DNA from: Rikenella microfusus
GTDB lineage: Bacteria > Bacteroidota > Bacteroidia > Bacteroidales > VadinHA17
Assembly: GCA_020722575.1 (NCBI GenBank)
Contig: DYKN01000001.1
Coordinates: forward strand, 62,001-126,000
DNA: 64,000 bases
Direction: 5' to 3'
Position numbers and translations under genes: made by a program. The notes below the pieces were generated by a model that was not told the origin of the DNA, did no database searches, and saw only the letters and a program-made list of their open reading frames with translations. This document shows positions 43,810 to 52,494 of this stretch, piece after piece. How positions within the stretch are numbered: position 1 is the first letter of the stretch; the number at the start of each line of letters is the position of its first letter.

Positions 43810-44044
43810 ACGTTTCAAAAATAATTAAAGTTTGTGTAATTCATAAATTTTAATATTTAAACCCGAATAATGCGTATATGTTCATTCAATTTAAGAAAAA
43901 TTAATAAGGTAGAAATTATTTTAAACGATTTGTTCGTAGAAGTTAAAATGTTATTATGCGGGTGATTTTTTTCAGATAAATTTTTCCATTTCAACCTATA
44001 AATTATTTTAAAACTGATAGTTCAAAATTTTGCCAAAAAATGCG

Positions 44045-44052
44045 TAGGTTTG
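44045..44052 (+). promoter_or_regulatory. Candidate -7 element for pgk
   Basis: TAGGTTTG followed by C fits TAnnTTTG, 39 bases upstream of the pgk ATG at 44092. No clear -33 element at the usual distance. Confidence 0.4.
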
Positions 44053-44091
44053 CAGAAGAAATAAAGTTTAATAATAAAAAACAGAATATTT

Positions 44092-45354
44092 ATGAAAATG
44101 ATTCAGGATTTTAATTTCAAAGGATTGAAAGCCATTGTCAGGGTAGATTTCAATGTTCCACTTGACAAGACTACACTTAAGGTTACTGATGATACTCGTA
44201 TACGGGGTGCTTTACCAACAATAAAAAAGATAATTAGGGATGGTGGTTCCTGCATTCTTATGTCACATCTTGGAAGGCCTCAGGGTCGTCAGGAGAAATA
44301 TTCCTTAAAGCCTGTTCTTCCAGTGCTTGAGAAGCATCTTGGGATGAAGGTTAAATTCGCCGATGATTGTCTGGGAGAAGAAACTAAAAAGATTGTCGCA
44401 GATTTAAAGCCGGGAGAGGTGCTTTTGCTTGAGAACGTCAGGTTTTATCCAGAGGAGGAAGGCAAGCCCATTCTGCCTGATACGGCTACGGAGGAAGAAA
44501 AAAAGGCTGCGAAGGCTGAACTGAAGATCAAACAGAAAGAAATGGCCAAAAAGCTTTCGGAGTATGCCGATGTTTATGTAAATGATGCTTTTGGAACGGC
44601 ACACAGAGCACATGCAACAACAGCTGTGATTACTGATTTTTTCCCGGAAGAAAAGAAGATGTTTGGTTTTCTTATCAACAGTGAACTCGAAGCTATGGAC
44701 AGGGTTCTAAACAAACCGCAAAGGCCATTTACGGCAATCATGGGAGGTGCCAAAGTATCAGATAAGATAATGCTGATTGAAAATCTGCTGAATAAAGTTG
44801 ATAACCTTATTATAGGAGGAGGAATGACGTATACCTTCATCAGGGCGATGGGAGGTAAAACTGGCAAATCACTCTGCGAGGAAGATAAACTGGATCTGGC
44901 TCTCAATCTTCTGAACAAGGCCAAAGAAAAAGGAGTTAACCTTTTACTTCCGGTTGACAGCGTAAATGCCGACAGGTTTGAAAACGATGCCCAGACCTCA
45001 GTTTCGGCTGTTGATGATGTTCCTGAAGGATGGATGGGACTAGACATCGGTGAACAGACTATTAATAAATTCAGGGATGTTATTATGAAATCAAAAACCA
45101 TTTTATGGAATGGTCCCATGGGTGTTTTTGAGATGGAGAAATTCTCGAAAGGAACCGTTGCAATTGCAAAAGCTATAGCCGAAGCAACCAATAAAGGAGC
45201 ATTCAGCCTTGTTGGTGGTGGTGACTCGGTTGCAGCTGTCAATAAATACAACCTTGCTGATAAGGTCAGTTATGTTTCAACTGGTGGAGGTGCAATGCTT
45301 GAATATATGGAAGGTAAAAAACTTCCAGGCATTACTGCAATAAGGGGTGAATAA
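44092..45354 (+). CDS. pgk: Phosphoglycerate kinase
   Basis: 420 residues with the N-terminal signature [10 protein letters not shown], substrate-binding [25 protein letters not shown], hinge region [15 protein letters not shown], and the ATP-site [10 protein letters not shown]. It makes ATP from 1,3-bisphosphoglycerate in glycolysis, reversibly. The insertion of charged residues near 125-150 ([14 protein letters not shown]) is a mild lengthening common in this phylum. It is transcribed alone, ending at a strong hairpin just after the stop codon. Confidence 0.97.
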   Translation: MKMIQDFNFKGLKAIVRVDFNVPLDKTTLKVTDDTRIRGALPTIKKIIRDGGSCILMSHLGRPQGRQEKYSLKPVLPVLEKHLGMKVKFADDCLGEETKKIVADLKPGEVLLLENVRFYPEEEGKPILPDTATEEEKKAAKAELKIKQKEMAKKLSEYADVYVNDAFGTAHRAHATTAVITDFFPEEKKMFGFLINSELEAMDRVLNKPQRPFTAIMGGAKVSDKIMLIENLLNKVDNLIIGGGMTYTFIRAMGGKTGKSLCEEDKLDLALNLLNKAKEKGVNLLLPVDSVNADRFENDAQTSVSAVDDVPEGWMGLDIGEQTINKFRDVIMKSKTILWNGPMGVFEMEKFSKGTVAIAKAIAEATNKGAFSLVGGGDSVAAVNKYNLADKVSYVSTGGGAMLEYMEGKKLPGITAIRGE

Positions 45355-45355
45355 A

Positions 45356-45398
45356 AAATATATCCGACTCCGGTATTAAACCGGAGTCGGATATATTT
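45356..45398 (+). terminator. Intrinsic terminator after pgk
   Basis: An 18-base perfect inverted repeat (left arm 45356-45373, right arm 45381-45398, GC-rich centre CCGACTCCGG) encloses a seven-base loop, directly after the pgk stop codon. The AT-rich base of the stem supplies the A and T tracts. It would also work on the minus strand, where an A-rich left flank becomes a T-run. Confidence 0.88.
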
Positions 45399-45538
45399 CT
45401 CTGAAAATAAAATCTTAATCTATCATAAAAGACAATCTTTCATAGCAGTTAAGACTTGCTTTGAACAAATAGAAGGTGGAGCGGCAGACAACAGAAAATC
45501 TCTGCAAGTTCATAAAGGAAATTTTAACATCCGGTTTA

Positions 45539-46093
45539 ATGAAAGAGATGGTACGTATAGCGTTATTACTGATCATGACCTGTTTTATGCTTCCGGGCTG
45601 CAAGAAGGAAGATAAACCTGTCTATTCAGGCATTATGACAATCAACAATAAAAGAGTAGGAGTCTCTCCCACTTATTATATTGAAGGCTTTCACGTTCCC
45701 ACCGGAAAAAAATTGCCCGATCTTAATAATCAGATTGACATTATTTCGGTTTTGTCAGGCTACGATGTAAATTTTAATCCTCTTAAGATTTTTTTTATTA
45801 CCAATAATTTCAAGAATTCATTTTACAAATATGGCGAATATAGCGACACACAGTCTGCTGTTAATGCATTCAACAATCTCACATCATTCACTGAGCCTCA
45901 ATGGGCTGAGATTGGAGATTCAGTAATGATAAATCAGATATGGCTTTACCGTACGAGTGATTCAAGATATTCCAAGTTAAGGATTATAAGCACTATTCTT
46001 GAGAAAAGGCCTGACATGCAGGATCCCTATGCTGAATGTACGTTTGAATGGGTGTTTCAGCCCGATGGTTCAAAAACATTTCCAGTGAGATGA
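45539..46093 (+). CDS. Uncharacterised lipoprotein upstream of LuxE-like gene
   Basis: Start at 45539 (184 residues): MKEMVRIALLLIMTC leads to lipobox MLPGC (Cys21); the frame extends 21 codons further upstream without signal features. The mature part begins KKEDKPVYSGIMTINNKRVG and has no catalytic motif I recognise; mixed alpha/beta content with several aromatic residues. The stop overlaps the start of the LuxE-like gene as ATGA, so they are translationally coupled. I do not recognise the family. Confidence 0.7.
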   Translation: MKEMVRIALLLIMTCFMLPGCKKEDKPVYSGIMTINNKRVGVSPTYYIEGFHVPTGKKLPDLNNQIDIISVLSGYDVNFNPLKIFFITNNFKNSFYKYGEYSDTQSAVNAFNNLTSFTEPQWAEIGDSVMINQIWLYRTSDSRYSKLRIISTILEKRPDMQDPYAECTFEWVFQPDGSKTFPVR

Positions 46094-47079
46094 AAGCCGG
46101 TTTTCCCGGAAAGATTTTTGGTATTAAATATCCAGTGGAGTTTCAGGAAGCGGCTCTTGAGATATTTCATTATCAGACTGTTAACAATAAGATTTATGAT
46201 CAGTTTATAAGGTCACTGGGAGTGAGGCCTGAAAAAGTATTCAGGCTTGATGAGATTCCTTTTATGCCCATTGAATTTTTCAGGTATCATGAAGTTATTA
46301 CAGGGGAGGGTAAGGCTGAAACGGTATTTGAGAGTACTGGCACAACAGGGGTGAAGAGGAGCAGGCATTATATAACTGATCTAGCTCTTTATGACAGAAG
46401 TTTGCTGGAAGGCTTCAGGTATTTTTACGGGGATCCGGAGCAATATTTTATTGTGGCGCTTCTGCCCTCCTATATTGATAGGCCGTCAAGTTCCCTGGTT
46501 TATATGGTCAGGAAACTTATTGACTCAGGGGCTGACAGACGAAGTTGTTTTGTACAGGAGGGGAGCCGGAAGCTAATAAACCTTATCAGAAAGGTTCTTT
46601 CAGAAGGCAGGAAAGCAATGCTCATCGGAGTCAGTTTTGCACTACTTGATTTTGCCGAGAAGCATAAAGCCAACCTGAAAGGGCTTATCGTTGTTGAAAC
46701 AGGAGGAATGAAAGGGAGGCGGAAGGAGATTACTCGAGAAGAACTTCATTCTGTTTTAATCGGCAGACTTGGAATTGAGACTGTACATTCAGAATATGGC
46801 ATGACAGAACTTCTCAGTCAGGCGTGGTCGCAGGGAGGAGGGCTGTTTAGCTGCCCTCCCTGGATGCAAGTAATGGTCAGGGAAATTAACGATCCGCTGG
46901 CGGTATCGTCTCTTCCGGGTAAGTCAGGAGGAATAAATATTATTGATCTTGCAAATATAAATTCATGTTCGTTTATAGCTACTGGTGATCTTGGCAGGCT
47001 TCATGAAGGTGATAGATTTGAAGTGCTGGGTAGATTCGACCACAGCGAGATACGGGGTTGCAATCTAATGGCTGAATAA
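46090..47079 (+). CDS. LuxE/PaaK-like acyl-adenylating protein
   Basis: Start at 46090 (329 residues), fixed by the ATGA overlap with the lipoprotein gene; an ATG at 46048 lies deeper inside it. ANL-superfamily adenylation motifs are visible: phosphate-binding FESTGTTGVKR (about 90-100), A5-like HSEYGMTELLSQ (about 235-246) and A7-like FIATGDLGRL near 305. The size and FMPIEFFRYHEV context fit the LuxE acyl-protein synthetase branch, which activates fatty acids with ATP and passes them to a Cys. No luxC or luxD is nearby, so bioluminescence is excluded; the acyl acceptor is unknown. Confidence 0.8.
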   Translation: MKAGFPGKIFGIKYPVEFQEAALEIFHYQTVNNKIYDQFIRSLGVRPEKVFRLDEIPFMPIEFFRYHEVITGEGKAETVFESTGTTGVKRSRHYITDLALYDRSLLEGFRYFYGDPEQYFIVALLPSYIDRPSSSLVYMVRKLIDSGADRRSCFVQEGSRKLINLIRKVLSEGRKAMLIGVSFALLDFAEKHKANLKGLIVVETGGMKGRRKEITREELHSVLIGRLGIETVHSEYGMTELLSQAWSQGGGLFSCPPWMQVMVREINDPLAVSSLPGKSGGINIIDLANINSCSFIATGDLGRLHEGDRFEVLGRFDHSEIRGCNLMAE

Positions 47080-47083
47080 TTCT

Positions 47084-47824
47084 TCAGGAAAATATTTCAT
47101 CGGGAGATATGCCGGCAATGTCTTTTATTGCAACATATGCGCATATAATGCCGAAAGCTGCAGGGATCCACGGAACAGTACCCACTACCGAAGCTTTGTT
47201 CCTTTCTCCTGTAGTTTCAATTATTCTGGATCTGTCAACCTTTTCAGGAGACCATACAGCCTTAAAACCTTCCTTTACTCCAAGTCGGTGAAGTTTTTTG
47301 CGAATCATACGTGCAAGATGACAGCCGTAAGTCTCAGAGATATCGTTTACCCTGATCATAAGAGGATCGAATTTACCGCCGGATCCCATTGAACTTACAA
47401 CAGGATAGTTCATTCTAAGCGAATGATAAATCAGAAAAACTTTCGGGGATAGAGTATCAATTGCGTCAATTATATAATCATACTGGTGAGAATTGAGTAT
47501 TTCAATCATTCTTTCGTCCCTGATAAATTCGTTGATTACTGTAAGATTGATTTCAGGATTGATATCTTTCAGTCTTTTTTCCATCACAAATGACTTTGGC
47601 TGACCTTCGGAAGAGGCCAGTGCATGTATCTGTCGGTTACGGTTTGAAGGATGTATCACGTCTCCATCAATGATGGTCATTTTCTCTATCCCTGCCCGGC
47701 AAAGCATTTCTGCTGCCCATGAACCTACACCTCCGAGACCTGCTACAAGCACATCTGCTTTTCTTATTCTTGCATATCTGTCACTACCAATGCACTGAAC
47801 TGTTCTTGAAAACCATTCTTCCAT
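47084..47824 (-). CDS. tcdA: tRNA threonylcarbamoyladenosine dehydratase TcdA-like (ThiF/E1 family)
   Basis: 246 residues. Nucleotide-binding GLGGVGSWAAEMLCRAGI, then DGDVIHPSNRNRQIHAL, YDYIIDAIDTLSPKV and VSSMGSGGKFDP place it in the TcdA/CsdL branch of E1-like adenylating enzymes. TcdA cyclises t6A37 in tRNA to ct6A with ATP. The same window holds tsaE of the upstream t6A pathway. Its start overlaps the tatD stop by one base (TGATG). The paired sulfur-relay genes csdA and csdE of E. coli are not here. A few residues separate its stop from that of the convergent LuxE-like gene. Confidence 0.9.
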   Translation of the reverse strand: MEEWFSRTVQCIGSDRYARIRKADVLVAGLGGVGSWAAEMLCRAGIEKMTIIDGDVIHPSNRNRQIHALASSEGQPKSFVMEKRLKDINPEINLTVINEFIRDERMIEILNSHQYDYIIDAIDTLSPKVFLIYHSLRMNYPVVSSMGSGGKFDPLMIRVNDISETYGCHLARMIRKKLHRLGVKEGFKAVWSPEKVDRSRIIETTGERNKASVVGTVPWIPAAFGIICAYVAIKDIAGISPDEIFS

Positions 47825-48501
47825 CAGGTTCCAAAAAAATTAATAAAGTTTGAAAAGAAAAGGTGTTTAAGCTGCTGAATGCTCATCTCTAGATCTACAG
47901 CTACCTTCTCGTAAAGCTTTACAATACTTACATCTCCCCCATCCGTTTCAAGGAAAAATTTATCAGGGGGTAGGGTTTTTATTAGTGGGGTTGACACTGG
48001 TCTTATGGCAAAATCGAACCAGAGTGAGATATACATTCCTCTGGAAATAAGTTGTTCTGCAAGTTCTGCTTTTCCTCTGAAACCATGTACAAGCCAGGGC
48101 ATTTTTGTCTTCATTTTCTTACGTACTGCCAGAAGTTCATCCCATGCTCTGACACAATGAATGTAAAGGGGTTTTTTGATTTCTTCTGAGATAATTATCT
48201 GTTTTTCAAATATATCTCTCTGAAGATTAATTTCAGGGCCTTTGATTCTGTCGAAACCTGCTTCACCAAGGGCAATTACATTGGCATGTTTCGAAAAAAT
48301 AATGACCTTTTTAATTAGCTCCTTGTGATTTTCAGGAGTAAGGTACCAGGGATGGATACCGATCGAATAGGTGAGTCCGGGTGTTTCATCGGGAGTTCTT
48401 TCTTCTGAAGCAATAAGATTTTCAACTGTAAAAACGTTTTCAATGGCAATTGCGCCGTGGTTGTGAATATCAATATAATTATCAGGTACAGGCAGGTTCA
48501 T
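47824..48501 (-). CDS. tatD: TatD-family metal-dependent hydrolase
   Basis: Start at 48501 (225 residues, MNLPVPDNYIDIHNHG), five bases downstream of the gltX stop; an ATG at 48522 would add seven residues and overlap gltX by 17. Metal ligands of the TIM-barrel amidohydrolase fold are visible: HNH near residue 15, GEAGFD, YIHCVRAW, VHGFRG and LETDGGD. TatD proteins are DNases/RNases or quality-control hydrolases. This one is shorter than E. coli TatD (260). Position between gltX and tcdA suggests a shared transcript. Confidence 0.85.
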   Translation of the reverse strand: MNLPVPDNYIDIHNHGAIAIENVFTVENLIASEERTPDETPGLTYSIGIHPWYLTPENHKELIKKVIIFSKHANVIALGEAGFDRIKGPEINLQRDIFEKQIIISEEIKKPLYIHCVRAWDELLAVRKKMKTKMPWLVHGFRGKAELAEQLISRGMYISLWFDFAIRPVSTPLIKTLPPDKFFLETDGGDVSIVKLYEKVAVDLEMSIQQLKHLFFSNFINFFGT

Positions 48502-48505
48502 TATA

Positions 48506-50005
48506 TCAGGCAATTGTAGCAAGTCCTTTTTTAATTCTATTTAAAGTCTCATCCCTACCTATCCATTCAATGATATCAAAAATTCCCGGGCCTTTCAGTG
48601 TGCCCACAATTACAATTCTGAGGGAATGCATAACTGTTCCTGTGTTATAACTTTCTTTTTCACACCATTCTCTGACTTTTTTTTCGAGGTTTTCGGCATT
48701 GAAATCCTTTTCAGATATAAAAAGAGTGGAAAGTCTATTAAGTATTTCCGGGGAGTTTTCTTTCCATCTTTTCTTAATTGCTTCACTATCGTAGGATTCG
48801 GGTGGTTTAAAAAAGAAGCTGGTTTCATTCCAGAGTTCTCTTACAAAGCTGACTCTTTCCCTGACCAATTCTATTAGTTTCTCAATGCGTTTAAGGTCGA
48901 TATGATAACCTTTGCTTCTGAGTATTTCTCTAAATTCCAGTGCCAGTGTTTGAATTGGACGTTTCTGGAGGTAGATATGGTTGAACCATTTTGCTTTGAT
49001 GGGGTCGAAGCGTGATCCGGCCTTATTAATTTTTTCGAGTGAAAATTCTTTTATAAGTTTTTCCATGCTGAATATTTCCTGGTCAGTACCCGGATTCCAG
49101 CCAAGCAGTGCAAGCATATTTACGAAGGCATCAGGTAAATATCCATCTTCTCTGAATCCGCGGGCAGTTTCACCATAAGGCCAGTAAAGTGGGAATACAG
49201 GAAATCCCATTTTGTCACCATCGCGTTTGCTTAATTTACCTTTGCCGTCGGGCTTCAGAATAAGAGGCAGATGAGCAAATAGAGGCTGCTCCCACCCGAA
49301 CGATCTGTAAAGCATCACATGCAAGGGCAGTGAAGGGAGCCACTCTTCGCCACGAATCACATGAGTAATCTTCATTAGATGGTCGTCAACTATATTTGCA
49401 AGATGATAGGTTGGCATACCGTCTGATTTAAACAACACCTTGTCGTCTAAAGTTGAAGAGTTTACAGTAATATGGCCCCTGATTATGTCGGTGAATGAAA
49501 TTTCCATGTTAACAGGCATCCGGTATCTGATAACATACGGCACACCTGAAGCTAACAGTTGTTTCCATTCATTTTCAGGCAATGAAAGGGAATTTTTAAG
49601 AGTATTCCTCACCGAGGCGTTATAAATAAATGTTTGTTTACGTCCTTCATACTCTTTCCGGAGATTTTCAAGTTCTTCTGGAGTATCAAACGCGTAATAG
49701 GCATCACCTTTATTAACGAGTATTTCGGCATACTGCTTGTAGATATCCTTTCTTTCGCTCTGTCTGTAGGGTCCGTATGGACCTCCCTCTCTTACACCTT
49801 CGTCAATTTTAATGCCGCACCAATAGAGTGCCTCAATTATATATTCCTCCGCCCCTTTAACGTAGCGAGTGAGGTCTGTATCTTCAATTCTTAGAATAAA
49901 AGTGCCATTATGTTTACGGGCAAAAAGATAATTATAGAGAGCTGTTCTTACCCCTCCTATATGGAGTGGACCCGTCGGACTCGGTGCAAATCGTACTCTG
50001 ACCAT
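48506..50005 (-). CDS. gltX: Glutamyl-tRNA synthetase
   Basis: 499 residues with the class I motifs HIGG in FAPSPTGPLHIGGVRTALYN (about 6-25) and KLSKRDGD near residue 260, plus FILRIEDTD and HVIRGEEWLPS. The C-terminal helical anticodon-binding part is complete. It charges tRNA-Glu. The canonical MVRVRFAPSPTGPLHIG fixes the start. It is the first gene of gltX-tatD-tcdA, with a -7 element about 27 bases upstream. Confidence 0.96.
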   Translation of the reverse strand: MVRVRFAPSPTGPLHIGGVRTALYNYLFARKHNGTFILRIEDTDLTRYVKGAEEYIIEALYWCGIKIDEGVREGGPYGPYRQSERKDIYKQYAEILVNKGDAYYAFDTPEELENLRKEYEGRKQTFIYNASVRNTLKNSLSLPENEWKQLLASGVPYVIRYRMPVNMEISFTDIIRGHITVNSSTLDDKVLFKSDGMPTYHLANIVDDHLMKITHVIRGEEWLPSLPLHVMLYRSFGWEQPLFAHLPLILKPDGKGKLSKRDGDKMGFPVFPLYWPYGETARGFREDGYLPDAFVNMLALLGWNPGTDQEIFSMEKLIKEFSLEKINKAGSRFDPIKAKWFNHIYLQKRPIQTLALEFREILRSKGYHIDLKRIEKLIELVRERVSFVRELWNETSFFFKPPESYDSEAIKKRWKENSPEILNRLSTLFISEKDFNAENLEKKVREWCEKESYNTGTVMHSLRIVIVGTLKGPGIFDIIEWIGRDETLNRIKKGLATIA

Positions 50006-50031
50006 TGGTTTGAATTAATTTATTTCACTGG

Positions 50032-50039
50032 CAAAGATA
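50032..50039 (-). promoter_or_regulatory. Candidate -7 element for gltX
   Basis: On the minus strand TATCTTTG followed by CC fits TAnnTTTG, 27 bases upstream of the gltX start. No clear -33 element. Confidence 0.42.
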
Positions 50040-50162
50040 CTGAAACAGGTTAATAAATAACAGGATAACAAAAATCATCAAAAAGTGGCAGGAAATATTT
50101 TATATTCGCAATTAAATAAACCAGTTTTTCTTTGATAATTAATGGGTTTCAATATGAAAACG

Positions 50163-51188
50163 ATGAAAGCACTTGTAAAATCTAAACCTGAGAGGGGTTT
50201 GTGGATGGAAGAGGTTCCGGTTCCTGAGCCAGGTCTCAACGATGTAATCGTTAAGGTGAAGAAGAGTGCAATATGCGGGACAGATCTTCATATATACAGG
50301 TGGGATGATTGGGCGAGTCGGACAATAAAGACGCCGATGATAATCGGACATGAATATATGGGATATATTTACAAAAAAGGAGCAGGCGTTGTGAACCTCA
50401 AGGAAGGAGACAGGGTTACGGGCGAAGGGCATATTGCCTGCGGACATTGCAGAAATTGCAGAAGAGGCAAGGAACATGTTTGCGAAAATATCATTGGAAT
50501 AGGAGTAAATATTGACGGGGCATTTGCGGAGTATGTCAGAGTCCCTGCTTCAAATATTGTTCCCCTCGATAATAGAATACCGGATGACTGGGCGGCAATT
50601 ATGGATCCTTTTGGTAATGCAACCCATACCGCACTTTCTTTTCCACTTCTGGGAGAAGATGTACTTGTTACCGGCTCAGGTTTGATAGGAAGTATGGCTA
50701 TTGCAATTGCACGGTATTCAGGAGCAAGATTTATTGTAGCAAGTGACCTGAGCGATTACCGACTGGAAATTGCTAAAAAAATGGGTGCAACTCTTACAGT
50801 CAACCCATCGAAGGGAGAAAAAATATCAGATGCTGTTAAGAAACTGGGAATGAGAGGCTTTGATGTTGGACTTGAAATGTCGGGCTCTCCTGCAGCTTTT
50901 AATGAAATGGTGAAAAACATGTATAATGGTTCGAATATAGCTTTACTCGGGATATTACCCGAAGAATGCAAGGTGCCATGGAGTGATATTATTTTTAAAG
51001 CAATAACCATCAAAGGTATTTACGGAAGAGAGATGTGGGAGACCTGGTATAAAATGGAGATGATGATAATCGGAGGCATAGACCTTAATCCTGTAATCAC
51101 TCATCGATTTCATATTGATGATTTTCAGAAAGGATTTGACATTATGGAAGAAGGTAACTGTGGCAAGGTAATACTTGAATGGGACTGA
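50163..51188 (+). CDS. tdh: L-threonine 3-dehydrogenase
   Basis: The start at 50163 gives 341 residues, beginning MKALVKSKPERGLWMEEVPV in register with E. coli Tdh; ATGs at 50142 and 50154 would add up to seven residues. Catalytic zinc region AICGTDLHIYRWDDW, structural zinc cysteines CGHCRNC and EHVC, and the NAD site VTGSGLIGSMAIA are all present. It oxidises threonine to 2-amino-3-ketobutyrate, the substrate of the adjacent kbl product. The pair forms the Tdh-Kbl threonine-to-glycine route. Confidence 0.95.
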   Translation: MKALVKSKPERGLWMEEVPVPEPGLNDVIVKVKKSAICGTDLHIYRWDDWASRTIKTPMIIGHEYMGYIYKKGAGVVNLKEGDRVTGEGHIACGHCRNCRRGKEHVCENIIGIGVNIDGAFAEYVRVPASNIVPLDNRIPDDWAAIMDPFGNATHTALSFPLLGEDVLVTGSGLIGSMAIAIARYSGARFIVASDLSDYRLEIAKKMGATLTVNPSKGEKISDAVKKLGMRGFDVGLEMSGSPAAFNEMVKNMYNGSNIALLGILPEECKVPWSDIIFKAITIKGIYGREMWETWYKMEMMIIGGIDLNPVITHRFHIDDFQKGFDIMEEGNCGKVILEWD

Positions 51189-51290
51189 TAATACAGGGCT
51201 CAAAAAGAACTCAATTTCAGTTAGGTAATTCATAGTATAAAAAAGGTAATGAATAAAATGGATAATTGAGGAACAATAAAAACCATTGAT

Positions 51291-52484
51291 ATGTATAATA
51301 ATTTTCAGAAATTTCTTCAGGCTCAAATAGAAGAGATTAAGGCAGCAGGTCTTTACAAGAATGAAAGAATCATTGTTTCGGCACAGGGGGCAGAGATTAC
51401 TCTTGCAGATGGCCGGAGAGTGTTGAATTTCTGTGCCAATAACTATCTGGGTTTATCAAACAGCGGCGAACTGATAAAAACAGCAAAAGAGGCTCTTGAT
51501 TCACATGGGTATGGTATGTCGTCGGTGCGTTTTATTTGCGGTACTACTGATCTGCACAAGAAGCTTGAACAAAAGATTGCGGAGTTTTTTGGGACGGAAG
51601 ATACTATACTTTATGCGGCATGTTTCGATGCAAATGGAGGAGTTTTTGAGCCGCTTCTTTCGGCTGAGGATGCTATTATTTCAGATGCTCTTAATCATGC
51701 GTCGATAATTGACGGTGTTAGGTTGTGTAAAGCTCAGCGGTATCGTTATGAAAATGCGAATATGGAGGATCTGGAAGAGCAACTGAAACAGGCACAGGCA
51801 CAGCGTTTCAGGCTTATTGTTACCGATGGTGTGTTTTCAATGGACGGTAATGTAGCACCGCTTGACCGGATAGTGGAGCTTGCAGAGAGATACAACGCTA
51901 TGGTAATGGTTGATGAATCGCATTCAGCAGGAGTGGTAGGGAAGACTGGTAGAGGGGTAACAGAACTTTACAATATCATCGGGAAGGTGGAGATTATTAC
52001 CGGTACACTTGGCAAAGCTTTTGGTGGAGCAATTGGAGGTTTCACCACAGGCAGGAAAGAGATTATTGAGATGCTCCGGCAGAGATCTCGGCCATATCTG
52101 TTTTCTAACTCCCTTCCTCCTCTGGTTGCTGCTGCAGGAATCAGAATGTTTGAGATAATGTCAGAAACAAATGAATTGCAGGATAGACTTCATGCAAATT
52201 CAGAATATTTTATTGGAAGGATGAAAGAGGCCGGGTTTACCATTAAGCCAACTCAATCAGCAATTTGTGCAGTAATGCTTTATGATGCAAAGCTTTCTCA
52301 GGATTTTGCCGCAAAGCTGCTTGAAAAGGGAATATATGTAATAGGATTTTATTACCCTGTAGTTCCGAAAGGCGAGGCACGTATAAGGGTACAGCTCTCG
52401 GCTGCTCATACAAAAGAACATCTCAACAGGGCCATTGAGGCATTTGTTGAGACGGGGAAAGAATTTGGAATATTGAAAAACTAA
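51291..52484 (+). CDS. kbl: 2-amino-3-ketobutyrate CoA ligase (glycine C-acetyltransferase)
   Basis: 397 residues of the alpha-oxoamine synthase family: NFCANNYLGLSN, YAACFDANGGVFEPLL, VDESHSAGVVG and the PLP lysine in TGTLGKAFGGAIGG. It cleaves 2-amino-3-ketobutyrate with CoA to glycine and acetyl-CoA, completing the pathway begun by Tdh 102 bases upstream. Convergent with nrdJ, ten bases apart. The gap to tdh shows no hairpin, so one transcript is plausible. Confidence 0.95.
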   Translation: MYNNFQKFLQAQIEEIKAAGLYKNERIIVSAQGAEITLADGRRVLNFCANNYLGLSNSGELIKTAKEALDSHGYGMSSVRFICGTTDLHKKLEQKIAEFFGTEDTILYAACFDANGGVFEPLLSAEDAIISDALNHASIIDGVRLCKAQRYRYENANMEDLEEQLKQAQAQRFRLIVTDGVFSMDGNVAPLDRIVELAERYNAMVMVDESHSAGVVGKTGRGVTELYNIIGKVEIITGTLGKAFGGAIGGFTTGRKEIIEMLRQRSRPYLFSNSLPPLVAAAGIRMFEIMSETNELQDRLHANSEYFIGRMKEAGFTIKPTQSAICAVMLYDAKLSQDFAAKLLEKGIYVIGFYYPVVPKGEARIRVQLSAAHTKEHLNRAIEAFVETGKEFGILKN

Positions 52485-52494
52485 AGGATTTCTA

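Noticed and set aside
43816..43823. -7 element for tpx (TATTTTTG on minus strand)
   Set aside because: It ends seven bases before the start codon, which would put the transcript start at or inside the ATG.
46090..47079. Bioluminescence gene luxE
   Set aside because: No luxA, luxB, luxC or luxD nearby; only the adenylation family is supported.
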